From positions 1,550,001-1,614,000 of the forward strand of contig NC_020516.1 in NCBI RefSeq assembly GCF_000349945.1: a stretch of DNA of 64,000 nucleotides. Direction: 5' to 3'. The DNA comes from Azoarcus sp. KH32C (GTDB lineage Bacteria > Pseudomonadota > Gammaproteobacteria > Burkholderiales > Rhodocyclaceae). Position numbers and translations under genes: made by a program. Below the pieces are notes generated by a model. It saw only the letters and a list, made by a program, of their open reading frames with translations. It ran no database searches and was not told the origin of the DNA. This document shows positions 53,591 to 61,043 of the stretch, piece after piece (position 1 is the stretch's first letter; the number at the start of each line of letters is the position of its first letter).

Positions 53591-55435
53591 TTAAGCGGGG
53601 GAAGGGGTTACCGCGACGACCTTGTTCTTCCCGGTCTGCTTGGCTTGGTACATCGCGTTGTCGGCGCGGCTGATCACGTCATTGAACTGTTCCGCGGGAT
53701 CCCATTGCGTGACGCCGGCGCTGAAAGTGATGAGGATCTTCTTGTCCTCGGCGAGGAAGAAGTTCCGGGTGAGCTCGCGTTGCAGGCGTACGAGTGCGGC
53801 GTGGGCCTGGTCGAGCGAGGTGTCGGGGTAGAGCAGGATGAATTCCTCGCCGCCATGCCGCGCGACGACGTCCTGGGGGCGCAGGTTTTGCCTTACGATC
53901 GTCGAGAGGTGGACGAGCGCGTCGTCACCGGTCTGGTGACCAAAGCTGTCGTTGAGGCGCTTGAAGTTGTCCAGATCGAGGAGCGCGATGCTGAGCGGCC
54001 GTTCGTAGCGCCGGGCACGCGCCGCTTCTTTCTCGAAGGTCTCCTCGAGCCCGCGGCGATTGAGCACGCCGGTGAGCTGGTCGTGGCGCATCAGGCGCGA
54101 GGTCTCGTCGAGCTGGTGCTGCAGTTCGGTGATGCGCGTTTCGGCCTCGCTCGCGCGTTGGCGCGCGGTCTGGAGTTCGTCGCGCGAACGGCGGGCTTCG
54201 TCGCGCATCGCGAGCGTCTCGCACATGACTTCACCGAGGATTCCGCTGATTTCGGTGATGTCGTGGGCAGCGGCGATCTGGTCGGCACAGCGCCCCATGC
54301 GGTCGTGGTAGCTGCCGGTTGCCTCGGTAAAGCTCGCCAGGTGATCGACGAATCCAGCGAGCATCTCCTTGAGCGAGCGCTGGGCTTCGGACAGGTTGTG
54401 CTTGAGCTGGCTCTGCTTGTAGATGACTTCCTTGAGACGCCGTTCGGCGTCGTCGATGAGGCGGACGTTCGTCGGCTTGCCGACCACGTCGCGCAAGACC
54501 TCGACCTGGCCGCGAAGCCAGCGGTCGTCGACGACGATCTGGTCAATGTTTTCGAGCAGCAGACGCAGAAGATTGGTCAGCCCCGCATTGACCTCGGCGT
54601 TGTCGCCGGCGGCCATTTCCAGACGGTAGGCGAACTTGCGCAATTGGGTGGCGATGGGGCGCAGGTCCTCCGCGCGTTCAGCCGACTTCACCAAATGCAC
54701 GAACTTGGTGACTTCGCGCGTGAGATCCGGCTGCTCCGCCAGGAACGGCGGCAGCACGGATTCGAGAGTGAGCAGCAGCAGCTCGCGCAGGTTCGACAGT
54801 AATTCTCCCGCGTCGCCGGCCGCGATATGCAGGATCTCCGGCGCGACCGGGGACGGCGATCCGTTGCTCACAGGAACGGGGCCGGTGGCCGCCTCCGTGG
54901 CTGCAGCCGTTGCCGGCGCCACGTCGACCAGTTCACGCGCGGCGGGCGATTCGGGGTTGGAGGGCGCCTGCATCCATGACCGTACAAGTCCGTACAGCCG
55001 CCCATAGAGTGTCGCGGGGTCGTTGGCCGCCAGCACGCGTTCGAGCGATTCCCGCTTGCGCGCCGTGGTCCAGCCGATCTGGCGCAGCTCCCACTGCTTG
55101 AGGAGATTGCCGATCAGTTCGTTCCACGCCTGCGGCTGCTCGGTCTTGAGGCTGGCGAGGTATTGCCCCAAGGCTCTTTGCCCGCTTGCGGGGTCGCCCG
55201 CGGTCAGCGCCTGATCGAGCTGCCGCGCGAGCCGGGTACGCTCGGCCGTGTCGCGCGGGAGTTGAAGAGCGAGCGAACGAACGAATTTTTCAGGGAACGC
55301 CCCTTCGTCCGCTGCGATGCCGGCGACCTCGTTATACAGCCTGCGGAAATTGTCCGGCGTCGGCGGAACGCGCCGCGTGGCGATCAGGCGCAGGACTTCG
55401 CGAGCGATCTCCGATGGCTGGGTGGGTGCGGGCAT
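53591..55435 (-). CDS. GGDEF diguanylate cyclase
   Basis: A 614-residue protein. The last 170 residues are a GGDEF domain with RHGGEEF, an active-site form; the inhibitory RxxD site five residues before it is not seen (RPQD is close and may act). The first 430 residues have no PAS or transmembrane part but long helices (about 270-430, ELQTARQRASEAETRITEL), suggesting a soluble dimeric sensor. It makes c-di-GMP, which can feed the GEMM riboswitch and YcgR in this window. Confidence 0.9.
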   Translation of the reverse strand: MPAPTQPSEIAREVLRLIATRRVPPTPDNFRRLYNEVAGIAADEGAFPEKFVRSLALQLPRDTAERTRLARQLDQALTAGDPASGQRALGQYLASLKTEQPQAWNELIGNLLKQWELRQIGWTTARKRESLERVLAANDPATLYGRLYGLVRSWMQAPSNPESPAARELVDVAPATAAATEAATGPVPVSNGSPSPVAPEILHIAAGDAGELLSNLRELLLLTLESVLPPFLAEQPDLTREVTKFVHLVKSAERAEDLRPIATQLRKFAYRLEMAAGDNAEVNAGLTNLLRLLLENIDQIVVDDRWLRGQVEVLRDVVGKPTNVRLIDDAERRLKEVIYKQSQLKHNLSEAQRSLKEMLAGFVDHLASFTEATGSYHDRMGRCADQIAAAHDITEISGILGEVMCETLAMRDEARRSRDELQTARQRASEAETRITELQHQLDETSRLMRHDQLTGVLNRRGLEETFEKEAARARRYERPLSIALLDLDNFKRLNDSFGHQTGDDALVHLSTIVRQNLRPQDVVARHGGEEFILLYPDTSLDQAHAALVRLQRELTRNFFLAEDKKILITFSAGVTQWDPAEQFNDVISRADNAMYQAKQTGKNKVVAVTPSPA

Positions 55436-55544
55436 GTATGGCGGAGGTTATAGGTGTCGTTCGCGCGATTATACGGTGCCGCGCGTCGCCATCCCCCTGC
55501 CGAATCTGCAATCCTGCCCGGCGTCGTTGCCGGGGACGAGCAGC

Positions 55545-55700
55545 TTATCGGCTGCTCGGATCGGCGTGCGTTCTCAGGAGCCAGACCGTGAAGATCGTAG
55601 CGCAGGCAAGCGTTGTCGCCTCGACGGCTTGCCCCGTTCCGAGCATCAGTCCGGCCATGCCGCCACAACCGAGAAGCAGGCGCGTAATCCATCGTTCCAT
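55545..55700 (-). CDS. 51-residue membrane protein under a LexA box
   Basis: The protein MERWITRLLLGCGGMAGLML..., 51 residues, has two hydrophobic segments (about 8-21 and 28-42) joined by a short polar turn, so it may form a membrane hairpin; the C-terminal tail is RTHADPSSR. GGAGA lies 6 bases before the ATG. A sigma-70 promoter overlapped by a CTGT-N8-ACAG LexA box lies 47-83 bp upstream. The stop codon sits in an 8-bp palindrome CGAGCAGC/GCTGCTCG. SOS-controlled small membrane proteins such as TisB exist in E. coli; I do not know this one. Confidence 0.65.
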   Translation of the reverse strand: MERWITRLLLGCGGMAGLMLGTGQAVEATTLACATIFTVWLLRTHADPSSR

Positions 55701-55746
55701 GTTGGTCTCCGTCAGGTAAGGGCCGGTTGAAAGCCTTGTTGATGAT

Positions 55747-55783
55747 GACTGTAAGTATATACAGTAGTCGGATAAAAGTGCAA
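55747..55783 (-). promoter_or_regulatory. LexA box over a sigma-70 promoter
   Basis: CTGTAAGTATATACAG (55749-55764) fits CTGT-N8-ACAG exactly and nearly matches TACTGTATATATATACAGTA. On the minus strand TTGCAC (55778-55783) and TATACT (55754-55759) are 18 bp apart, with the box covering the -10. Transcription would start near 55747 towards the small membrane protein gene. Confidence 0.85.
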
Positions 55784-55811
55784 TGCACGGCGAGGGCCGG
55801 TCGGATGTCGA

Positions 55812-57302
55812 TCAGGCGCCGCCGACGCTCTTGCGCAACAGATTGAGGGCGACTTCGGGGAAGGTGTTGGCCTGGGCCAGCATGGCGAGGGATGCGTCCG
55901 CGAGGATGCCCGAGCGGAGCTTGTCCGCCGTCTCCTGCGCGTAATCGGCGTCGACGATGCGCCCGCGCGATGCGGACATGTTCTCTCCGTAGACGGTCAG
56001 GTTTCCGATCGCGGATTCGAAGCGAGACAGGTGGGCGCCGTATTGCGCGCGGTAATTGCCGACTTTGTCGAGCGCTCCATCGAGTGCGCCGATGGCGGCG
56101 ACGCTGCTGCCCTGGGTGCCGACGTTCGTTCCCGACAAGCCCAGCGATTGGGTGTCGGCGGGCGTGCGGTCGATGTCGATGAAGCGGGGGACGCCGCCGG
56201 GCGATACGTCGGACAGAATGGAGAGCGTCGATCCGGCGCTTCCTGGTGTGCCGACAGGCGACGAGCCGCCGCTCGTGGCGGGCATCTGGTCCCAGCTCGC
56301 GGTGGCGGTGAAATTACCGCTGCCGACGACGATCACGACCAAGTCTTCCGTGGCGACGTCGATGCTCAGGCTCTCTCTGAACTTGCTCGGGTCCTCGTTC
56401 CGGCCGTTATTGAGGAAGGTGGAAGGCTCGGTTCGGTCGCCGTCGCCTGTATAGCTGATCGTCGTCCCGTTGTAGCCCCTCGACGCGGTGTCGGGGAAGG
56501 CGTAGGTGGCCGGCCCCTCCAGTAGGGTGCTGCCGTCGTAGACGGCCGTGGGGAGAAAGCCGTTGGTCGTCGTCAGCACGCCGGACTTTGCCGTCGCAGC
56601 GTCGGTGACGCTGATGTTCTGGCTGTTGTGGGTCCAGACATAGTCGGGGAGGGCGCCCGTGATCGGCGTGCCGGCGAGGTGCTTGCCGTTGCGGGTGAAC
56701 AGTTGGATGTCGTCGTCGAGACCCAGCGAGTTGATTTCGATCGTCACGTTGCTTGCACCGCCGGGAATGTAGCCGAGCGCAGTGACGCCGGAAACGAATG
56801 TCGCCGTTGTTCCGCTGCCCCCGAAGACCTGGCCCAGCGTCGGAACGCTGGCGGCGATGGCTGCCGGGACGGTGACGTTCGAGCTTCCCTGCAAGGGCTG
56901 ATTGCCGAAAATCTGCGTCCCCCCCGCGATGCGATCGATTTCGGCCGCAATCTGCTGGAATTCGGTATCGAGTGCGCCGTGTTCGCCCGACCCGTTGGTG
57001 CCGTTGGCCGACTGCACCGCCAGTTCGCGGGCGCGTTGGAGCAGGTCTTGAACGGTGGCGAGTGCGCCGTCGGCAACCTGGGCGAGGCTGATGCCATCGC
57101 TGATGCCCTGCCGCAGGCGGGTGCTGCTGCGGATCGCCGTGTTCATCCGTTCGGAGATCGCCAGTCCGGCTGCGTCGTCGCGGGCGCTGTTGATGCGTCG
57201 GGCGCTTGAAAGCCGCTCGACCGCCGTCGCAAGGCTGCGGCTGTGCTCGCCGTAGAGACGGCTTGCACGCGTGGCATCGAGGTTGGACTGGATCGAGAGC
57301 AT
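55812..57302 (-). CDS. Large divergent flagellin
   Basis: A 496-residue protein with intact flagellin ends: MLSIQSNLDATRASRLYGEH and AVERLSSARRINSARDDAAG at the N side, SLAMLAQANTFPEVALNLLRK at the C side. The centre (residues about 150-400) is long and unlike the two short flagellins, rich in Gly, Ser and Thr. The ATG at 57302 aligns with the usual flagellin start and lies 23 bp after the expected sigma-54 start site; longer in-frame starts would lie in or before the promoter. No strong ribosome site is visible. It could be a minor filament subunit or a special filament part. Confidence 0.88.
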   Translation of the reverse strand: MLSIQSNLDATRASRLYGEHSRSLATAVERLSSARRINSARDDAAGLAISERMNTAIRSSTRLRQGISDGISLAQVADGALATVQDLLQRARELAVQSANGTNGSGEHGALDTEFQQIAAEIDRIAGGTQIFGNQPLQGSSNVTVPAAIAASVPTLGQVFGGSGTTATFVSGVTALGYIPGGASNVTIEINSLGLDDDIQLFTRNGKHLAGTPITGALPDYVWTHNSQNISVTDAATAKSGVLTTTNGFLPTAVYDGSTLLEGPATYAFPDTASRGYNGTTISYTGDGDRTEPSTFLNNGRNEDPSKFRESLSIDVATEDLVVIVVGSGNFTATASWDQMPATSGGSSPVGTPGSAGSTLSILSDVSPGGVPRFIDIDRTPADTQSLGLSGTNVGTQGSSVAAIGALDGALDKVGNYRAQYGAHLSRFESAIGNLTVYGENMSASRGRIVDADYAQETADKLRSGILADASLAMLAQANTFPEVALNLLRKSVGGA

Positions 57303-57335
57303 CGGATGATTGGCATTACTGACAATTTCATCCAT

Positions 57336-57351
57336 AGCAACTCGGGTGCCA
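57336..57351 (-). promoter_or_regulatory. Sigma-54 promoter of the large flagellin
   Basis: On the minus strand TGGCACCCGAGTTGCT fits TGGCAC-N5-TTGC exactly, with GG-N10-GC spacing. Expected start near 57325. Confidence 0.85.
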
Positions 57352-57481
57352 TACGGAATAAATGCCGCAGGCATCACCTCGCGCTGCGAAATGACGGCAA
57401 ATTCCATCTTTTGGACGTGGTTTTTGCAGGCAGCGGCAATTCCTGCCGCATGCCGACGTCAAGAATTGCCGGCAACAGGGC

Positions 57482-57510
57482 AAAAAAAACGGCGACCCGA
57501 AGGTCGCCGT
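57482..57510 (-). terminator. Terminator of the pyruvate dehydrogenase operon
   Basis: A 9-bp stem ACGGCGACC/GGTCGCCGT with a CGAA loop, then eight T on the minus strand, 21 bp past the lpdA stop. Confidence 0.95.
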
Positions 57511-57530
57511 CGTCACGCTTGAGAGGCGTC

Positions 57531-59318
57531 TTACTTCTTCTTGCGCACCGGCGGAATGTCGGTGCAACTGCCATGCGCGACTTCCGCCGCCATGCCGACG
57601 GTCTCGCCGAGAGTCGGGTGCGGGTGGATGGTCTTGCCGATATCCACCGCGTCCGCGCCCATCTCGATCGCGAGGCAGACTTCGCCGATCATGTCGCCGG
57701 CCGAGGGGCCGACGATCGCGCCGCCGATCACGCGGTGCGTTTCGGCGTCGAAGATCAGCTTGGTGAAGCCGTAGTCGGCGCCGTTGGCGATCGCGCGGCC
57801 GCTGGCGGCCCACGGGAACTTGGCGGTCTCGATCTTGCGGCCTTCCTTCTTCGCATCTTCCTCGGTATAGCCGACCCAGGCCACTTCCGGATGGGTGTAA
57901 GCCACGCCCGGGATCACGGTGGCGTCGAAGGCCGACTTCTCGCCGGCGGCGACTTCGGCCGCGACGTGTGCTTCATGCACCGCCTTGTGCGCGAGCATCG
58001 GGTTGCCGACGATGTCGCCGATCGCGAAGATGTGCGGCACGTTGGTGCGCATCTGCGCATCGACCGGGATGAAGCCGCGGTCGGTGACGAGGACGCCCGC
58101 CTTGTCCGCGGCGATCTTCTTGCCGTTCGGGCTGCGGCCAGCGGCCTGCAGGATCATGTCGTAGCGCTGCGGACCCTGCGGCGCCTTTTCACCTTCGAAC
58201 GTGACCCACAGGCCGTCGTCCTTCGCCTCGACGGCGACGGTCTTGGTCTTGAGCATCACGTTGTCGAAGCGATGCAGGTTCTGCTTCTCCCATACCTTCA
58301 CGGCGTCGGCGTCCGGACCCTGCATCAGGCGGTCGAGCATCTCGACGACATCGACCTTGGTGCCGAGCGTCGAATACACGGTCGCCATTTCGAGACCGAT
58401 GATGCCGCCGCCGATGACGAGCATCTTCTCGGGCACGAAGCGCAGTTCGAGCGCACCGGTCGAGTCGACGATGCGCGGGTCGCGCGGGATGAAGGGCAGG
58501 TGCACTGCGGCCGAACCGGCGGCGATGATGCACTGCTTGAACTTGATGACCTTCTTCTCGCCGGTCTTGTCCTGCGCGTCGCCGGAGGTGACTTCGACCT
58601 CGACGTGGTTCGGGTCGAGGAAGCTGCCGTAGCCGCGTACGACATCGACCTTGCGGCCCTTGGCCATGCCGGCGAGGCCACCGGTCAGCTTGCCGACGAC
58701 CTTGTTCTTGTGGGCGCGCAACGCGTCGATATCGACGGTCGGCTTCGCGAAGCTGATGCCGGCGGCCGACATATGCTCGGCCTCGTCCATCACCGCGGCG
58801 ACGTGCAGCAGCGCCTTCGACGGGATGCAGCCGACGTTCAGGCACACGCCGCCGAGGGTCGCATAGCGCTCGACGATCACGGTCTTGAGACCGAGGTCGG
58901 CGGAGCGGAACGCGGCCGAATAGCCGCCGGGGCCGGCGCCGAGCACGAGCATGTCGCACTCGATGTCGGCACCGCCGGCATGGCTGGCAGCGGTCGGAGC
59001 TGCAGCCGGAGCAGCGGCCGGTGCCGCCGGGGCGGCAGCCGGAGCCGGAGCAGCCGCCGGTGCCTCAGCCGCCGCGGCGCCTGCAGCCTCGACCTTCAGC
59101 AGCACGGTGCCTTCGGCAACCTTGTCGCCGACCTTCACCAGCACTTCGGTGATGACGCCGGCCGCCGACGACGGAACGTCCATCGTCGCCTTGTCGGACT
59201 CGAGCGTGCAGATCGCGTCGTCGACCTTGATGGTGTCGCCGGCCTTCACGAACAGCTCGATCACCGGGACGGAATCGAAATCGCCGATGTCCGGAACCTT
59301 GACTTCAACTTGGCTCAT
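57531..59318 (-). CDS. lpdA: Dihydrolipoamide dehydrogenase (E3) with N-terminal lipoyl domain
   Basis: A 595-residue E3. A lipoyl domain (residues 1-80, lipoyl Lys in ESDKATMDVPSS) and an Ala/Pro linker precede the flavoprotein: VLGAGPGGYSAAF binds FAD, GGVCLNVGCIPSKAL has the redox disulphide, VIGGGIIGLEMA binds NAD, and HPHPTLGE has the catalytic His. It reoxidises lipoyl groups of the pyruvate dehydrogenase complex. The lipoyl-E3 fusion is a known betaproteobacterial form. Last gene of the operon. Confidence 0.96.
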   Translation of the reverse strand: MSQVEVKVPDIGDFDSVPVIELFVKAGDTIKVDDAICTLESDKATMDVPSSAAGVITEVLVKVGDKVAEGTVLLKVEAAGAAAAEAPAAAPAPAAAPAAPAAAPAAAPTAASHAGGADIECDMLVLGAGPGGYSAAFRSADLGLKTVIVERYATLGGVCLNVGCIPSKALLHVAAVMDEAEHMSAAGISFAKPTVDIDALRAHKNKVVGKLTGGLAGMAKGRKVDVVRGYGSFLDPNHVEVEVTSGDAQDKTGEKKVIKFKQCIIAAGSAAVHLPFIPRDPRIVDSTGALELRFVPEKMLVIGGGIIGLEMATVYSTLGTKVDVVEMLDRLMQGPDADAVKVWEKQNLHRFDNVMLKTKTVAVEAKDDGLWVTFEGEKAPQGPQRYDMILQAAGRSPNGKKIAADKAGVLVTDRGFIPVDAQMRTNVPHIFAIGDIVGNPMLAHKAVHEAHVAAEVAAGEKSAFDATVIPGVAYTHPEVAWVGYTEEDAKKEGRKIETAKFPWAASGRAIANGADYGFTKLIFDAETHRVIGGAIVGPSAGDMIGEVCLAIEMGADAVDIGKTIHPHPTLGETVGMAAEVAHGSCTDIPPVRKKK

Positions 59319-59330
59319 GGCGCGGCCTCC

Positions 59331-61022
59331 TTACAGCATGACCCGACGGAAGTCGGCCAGCAGTTGAGCGAGATAGACGTTGAAGCGGGTCGCGAGCGCG
59401 CCGTCGATGACGCGGTGGTCGGCCGTCAGCGACATCGGCAGGGTCAGGCGCGGCACGAACTGCTTGCCGTCCCACACCGGCTTCATCACCGACTTGTTGA
59501 CGCCGAGGATCGCGACTTCCGGCGCATTGACGATCGGCGCGAAGTAGGTGCCGCCGATGCCGCCCAAGCTGGAGATCGTGAAGCACGCACCGGACATGTC
59601 GGCCGGGCCGAGCTTGCCGTCGCGCGCCTTCTTCGCGAGCTCGCCGGATTCGGCGGCGATCTCGAACACGCTCTTCTTGTCGGCGTTCTTGATCACCGGC
59701 ACGACGAGCCCGTTCGGCGTGTCGGCGGCGAACGCGATGTTGAAGTACTTCTTGTAGATCAGGTTGTCGCCGTCGAGCGAAGTGTTGAACTCGGGGAATT
59801 GCTGCAGCGCGCGCACCGACGCCTTGATGATGAAGGCCAGCATCGTGAGCTTCTTGCCGGACTTCTCATACTCCTTGTTCATCTGGACGCGGAAGGCTTC
59901 GAGGTCGGTGATGTCGGCGTCTTCGTGATAGGTCACGGCCGGGATCATCACCCAGTTGCGGGCGAGGTTCTGGCCGGAGATCTTCTTGATGCGCGACAGC
60001 GGCTTGGATTCGATCTCACCGAACTTCGAGAAATCGACCTTCGGCCAAGGCAGCAGGTCCAGCCCGCCGCCCAGGCTCGCGCCCGCGGCAGCCGGGGCGG
60101 CCTTGCCCGGAACGACGCCGGTCTGCATCGCGCCCTTCACGAAGGCGGTGACGTCTTCCTTCAGGATGCGGGCCTTCGGACCGGTCGCCTTGACCTGGGC
60201 GAGATCGACGCCCAGTTCGCGCGAGTAGGCGCGCACCGACGGGCTCGCGTGGACCTTGCCGCCGAGCGTGACGGCCGACGGGGCCGCGGGGGCGGCGCCC
60301 TGCGGCGGCGCGGACAGTGCCGACTGGCTGAACGCCGCGGTCGATGCAGCCGGGACCGCGCCCGACGGGGTCGAGGCCGGAGCCGGAGCGGCAGCCGGTG
60401 CCGGAGCAGCGGCCGCGGCCGGCGCGGCGCCAGCGCCTTCGACGACGATCAACACCGTGCCCATCGACACCTTGTCGCCGACCTTGACCTTCACTTCCTT
60501 GACGACGCCGGCGGCGGACGACGGCACATCCATCGTCGCCTTGTCGGATTCGAGCGTCGCGATCGCATCATCGACCTTGATCGTGTCGCCGACCTTCACG
60601 AAGAGCTCGATCACCGGCACTTCCGAGAAGTCGCCGATGTCCGGCACCGCGACTTCGACCGGGCCTGCGGCGGCGGCAGGTGCTGCAGCCGGAGCAGAGG
60701 CTGGTGCCGGAGCGGCAGCAGCCGGGGCAGGGGCGGCAGCGGGCGCCGGCGCAGCGGCAGGCGCTTCGGCCTTCGCGCCGTTGGCCGTCTCGACCTTGAT
60801 CAGCGCGACGCCTTCCGAGACCTTGTCGCCGACGCCGACCAGCACTTCCTTGACCACGCCCGCGGCGGACGACGGCACGTCCATCGTCGCCTTGTCCGAT
60901 TCGAGCGTCGCAATCGCGTCGTCGACCTTGATGGTGTCGCCCACCTTCACGAACAGTTCGATGACCGGCACCGCGTCGAAATCGCCGATGTCCGGGACTT
61001 TCACTTCAATGATTTGGCTCAT
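59331..61022 (-). CDS. aceF: Dihydrolipoyllysine acetyltransferase (E2) with two lipoyl domains
   Basis: A 563-residue E2. Two lipoyl domains (about 1-80 and 125-200) both carry ESDKATMDVPSS, joined by Ala/Pro linkers. The peripheral binding domain (VRAYSRELGVDLAQV) and catalytic domain with the HxxxDG motif DHRVIDG follow. It forms the core of the complex and makes acetyl-CoA. Between E1 and E3 genes with gaps of 12-21 bp. Confidence 0.97.
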   Translation of the reverse strand: MSQIIEVKVPDIGDFDAVPVIELFVKVGDTIKVDDAIATLESDKATMDVPSSAAGVVKEVLVGVGDKVSEGVALIKVETANGAKAEAPAAAPAPAAAPAPAAAAPAPASAPAAAPAAAAGPVEVAVPDIGDFSEVPVIELFVKVGDTIKVDDAIATLESDKATMDVPSSAAGVVKEVKVKVGDKVSMGTVLIVVEGAGAAPAAAAAPAPAAAPAPASTPSGAVPAASTAAFSQSALSAPPQGAAPAAPSAVTLGGKVHASPSVRAYSRELGVDLAQVKATGPKARILKEDVTAFVKGAMQTGVVPGKAAPAAAGASLGGGLDLLPWPKVDFSKFGEIESKPLSRIKKISGQNLARNWVMIPAVTYHEDADITDLEAFRVQMNKEYEKSGKKLTMLAFIIKASVRALQQFPEFNTSLDGDNLIYKKYFNIAFAADTPNGLVVPVIKNADKKSVFEIAAESGELAKKARDGKLGPADMSGACFTISSLGGIGGTYFAPIVNAPEVAILGVNKSVMKPVWDGKQFVPRLTLPMSLTADHRVIDGALATRFNVYLAQLLADFRRVML

Positions 61023-61043
61023 GTTCTAGTCTCCCTCGCTCTC

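Noticed and set aside
57303..57407. Longer start for the large flagellin
   Set aside because: The upstream starts lie within or before the sigma-54 promoter, and the shorter start aligns with other flagellins.
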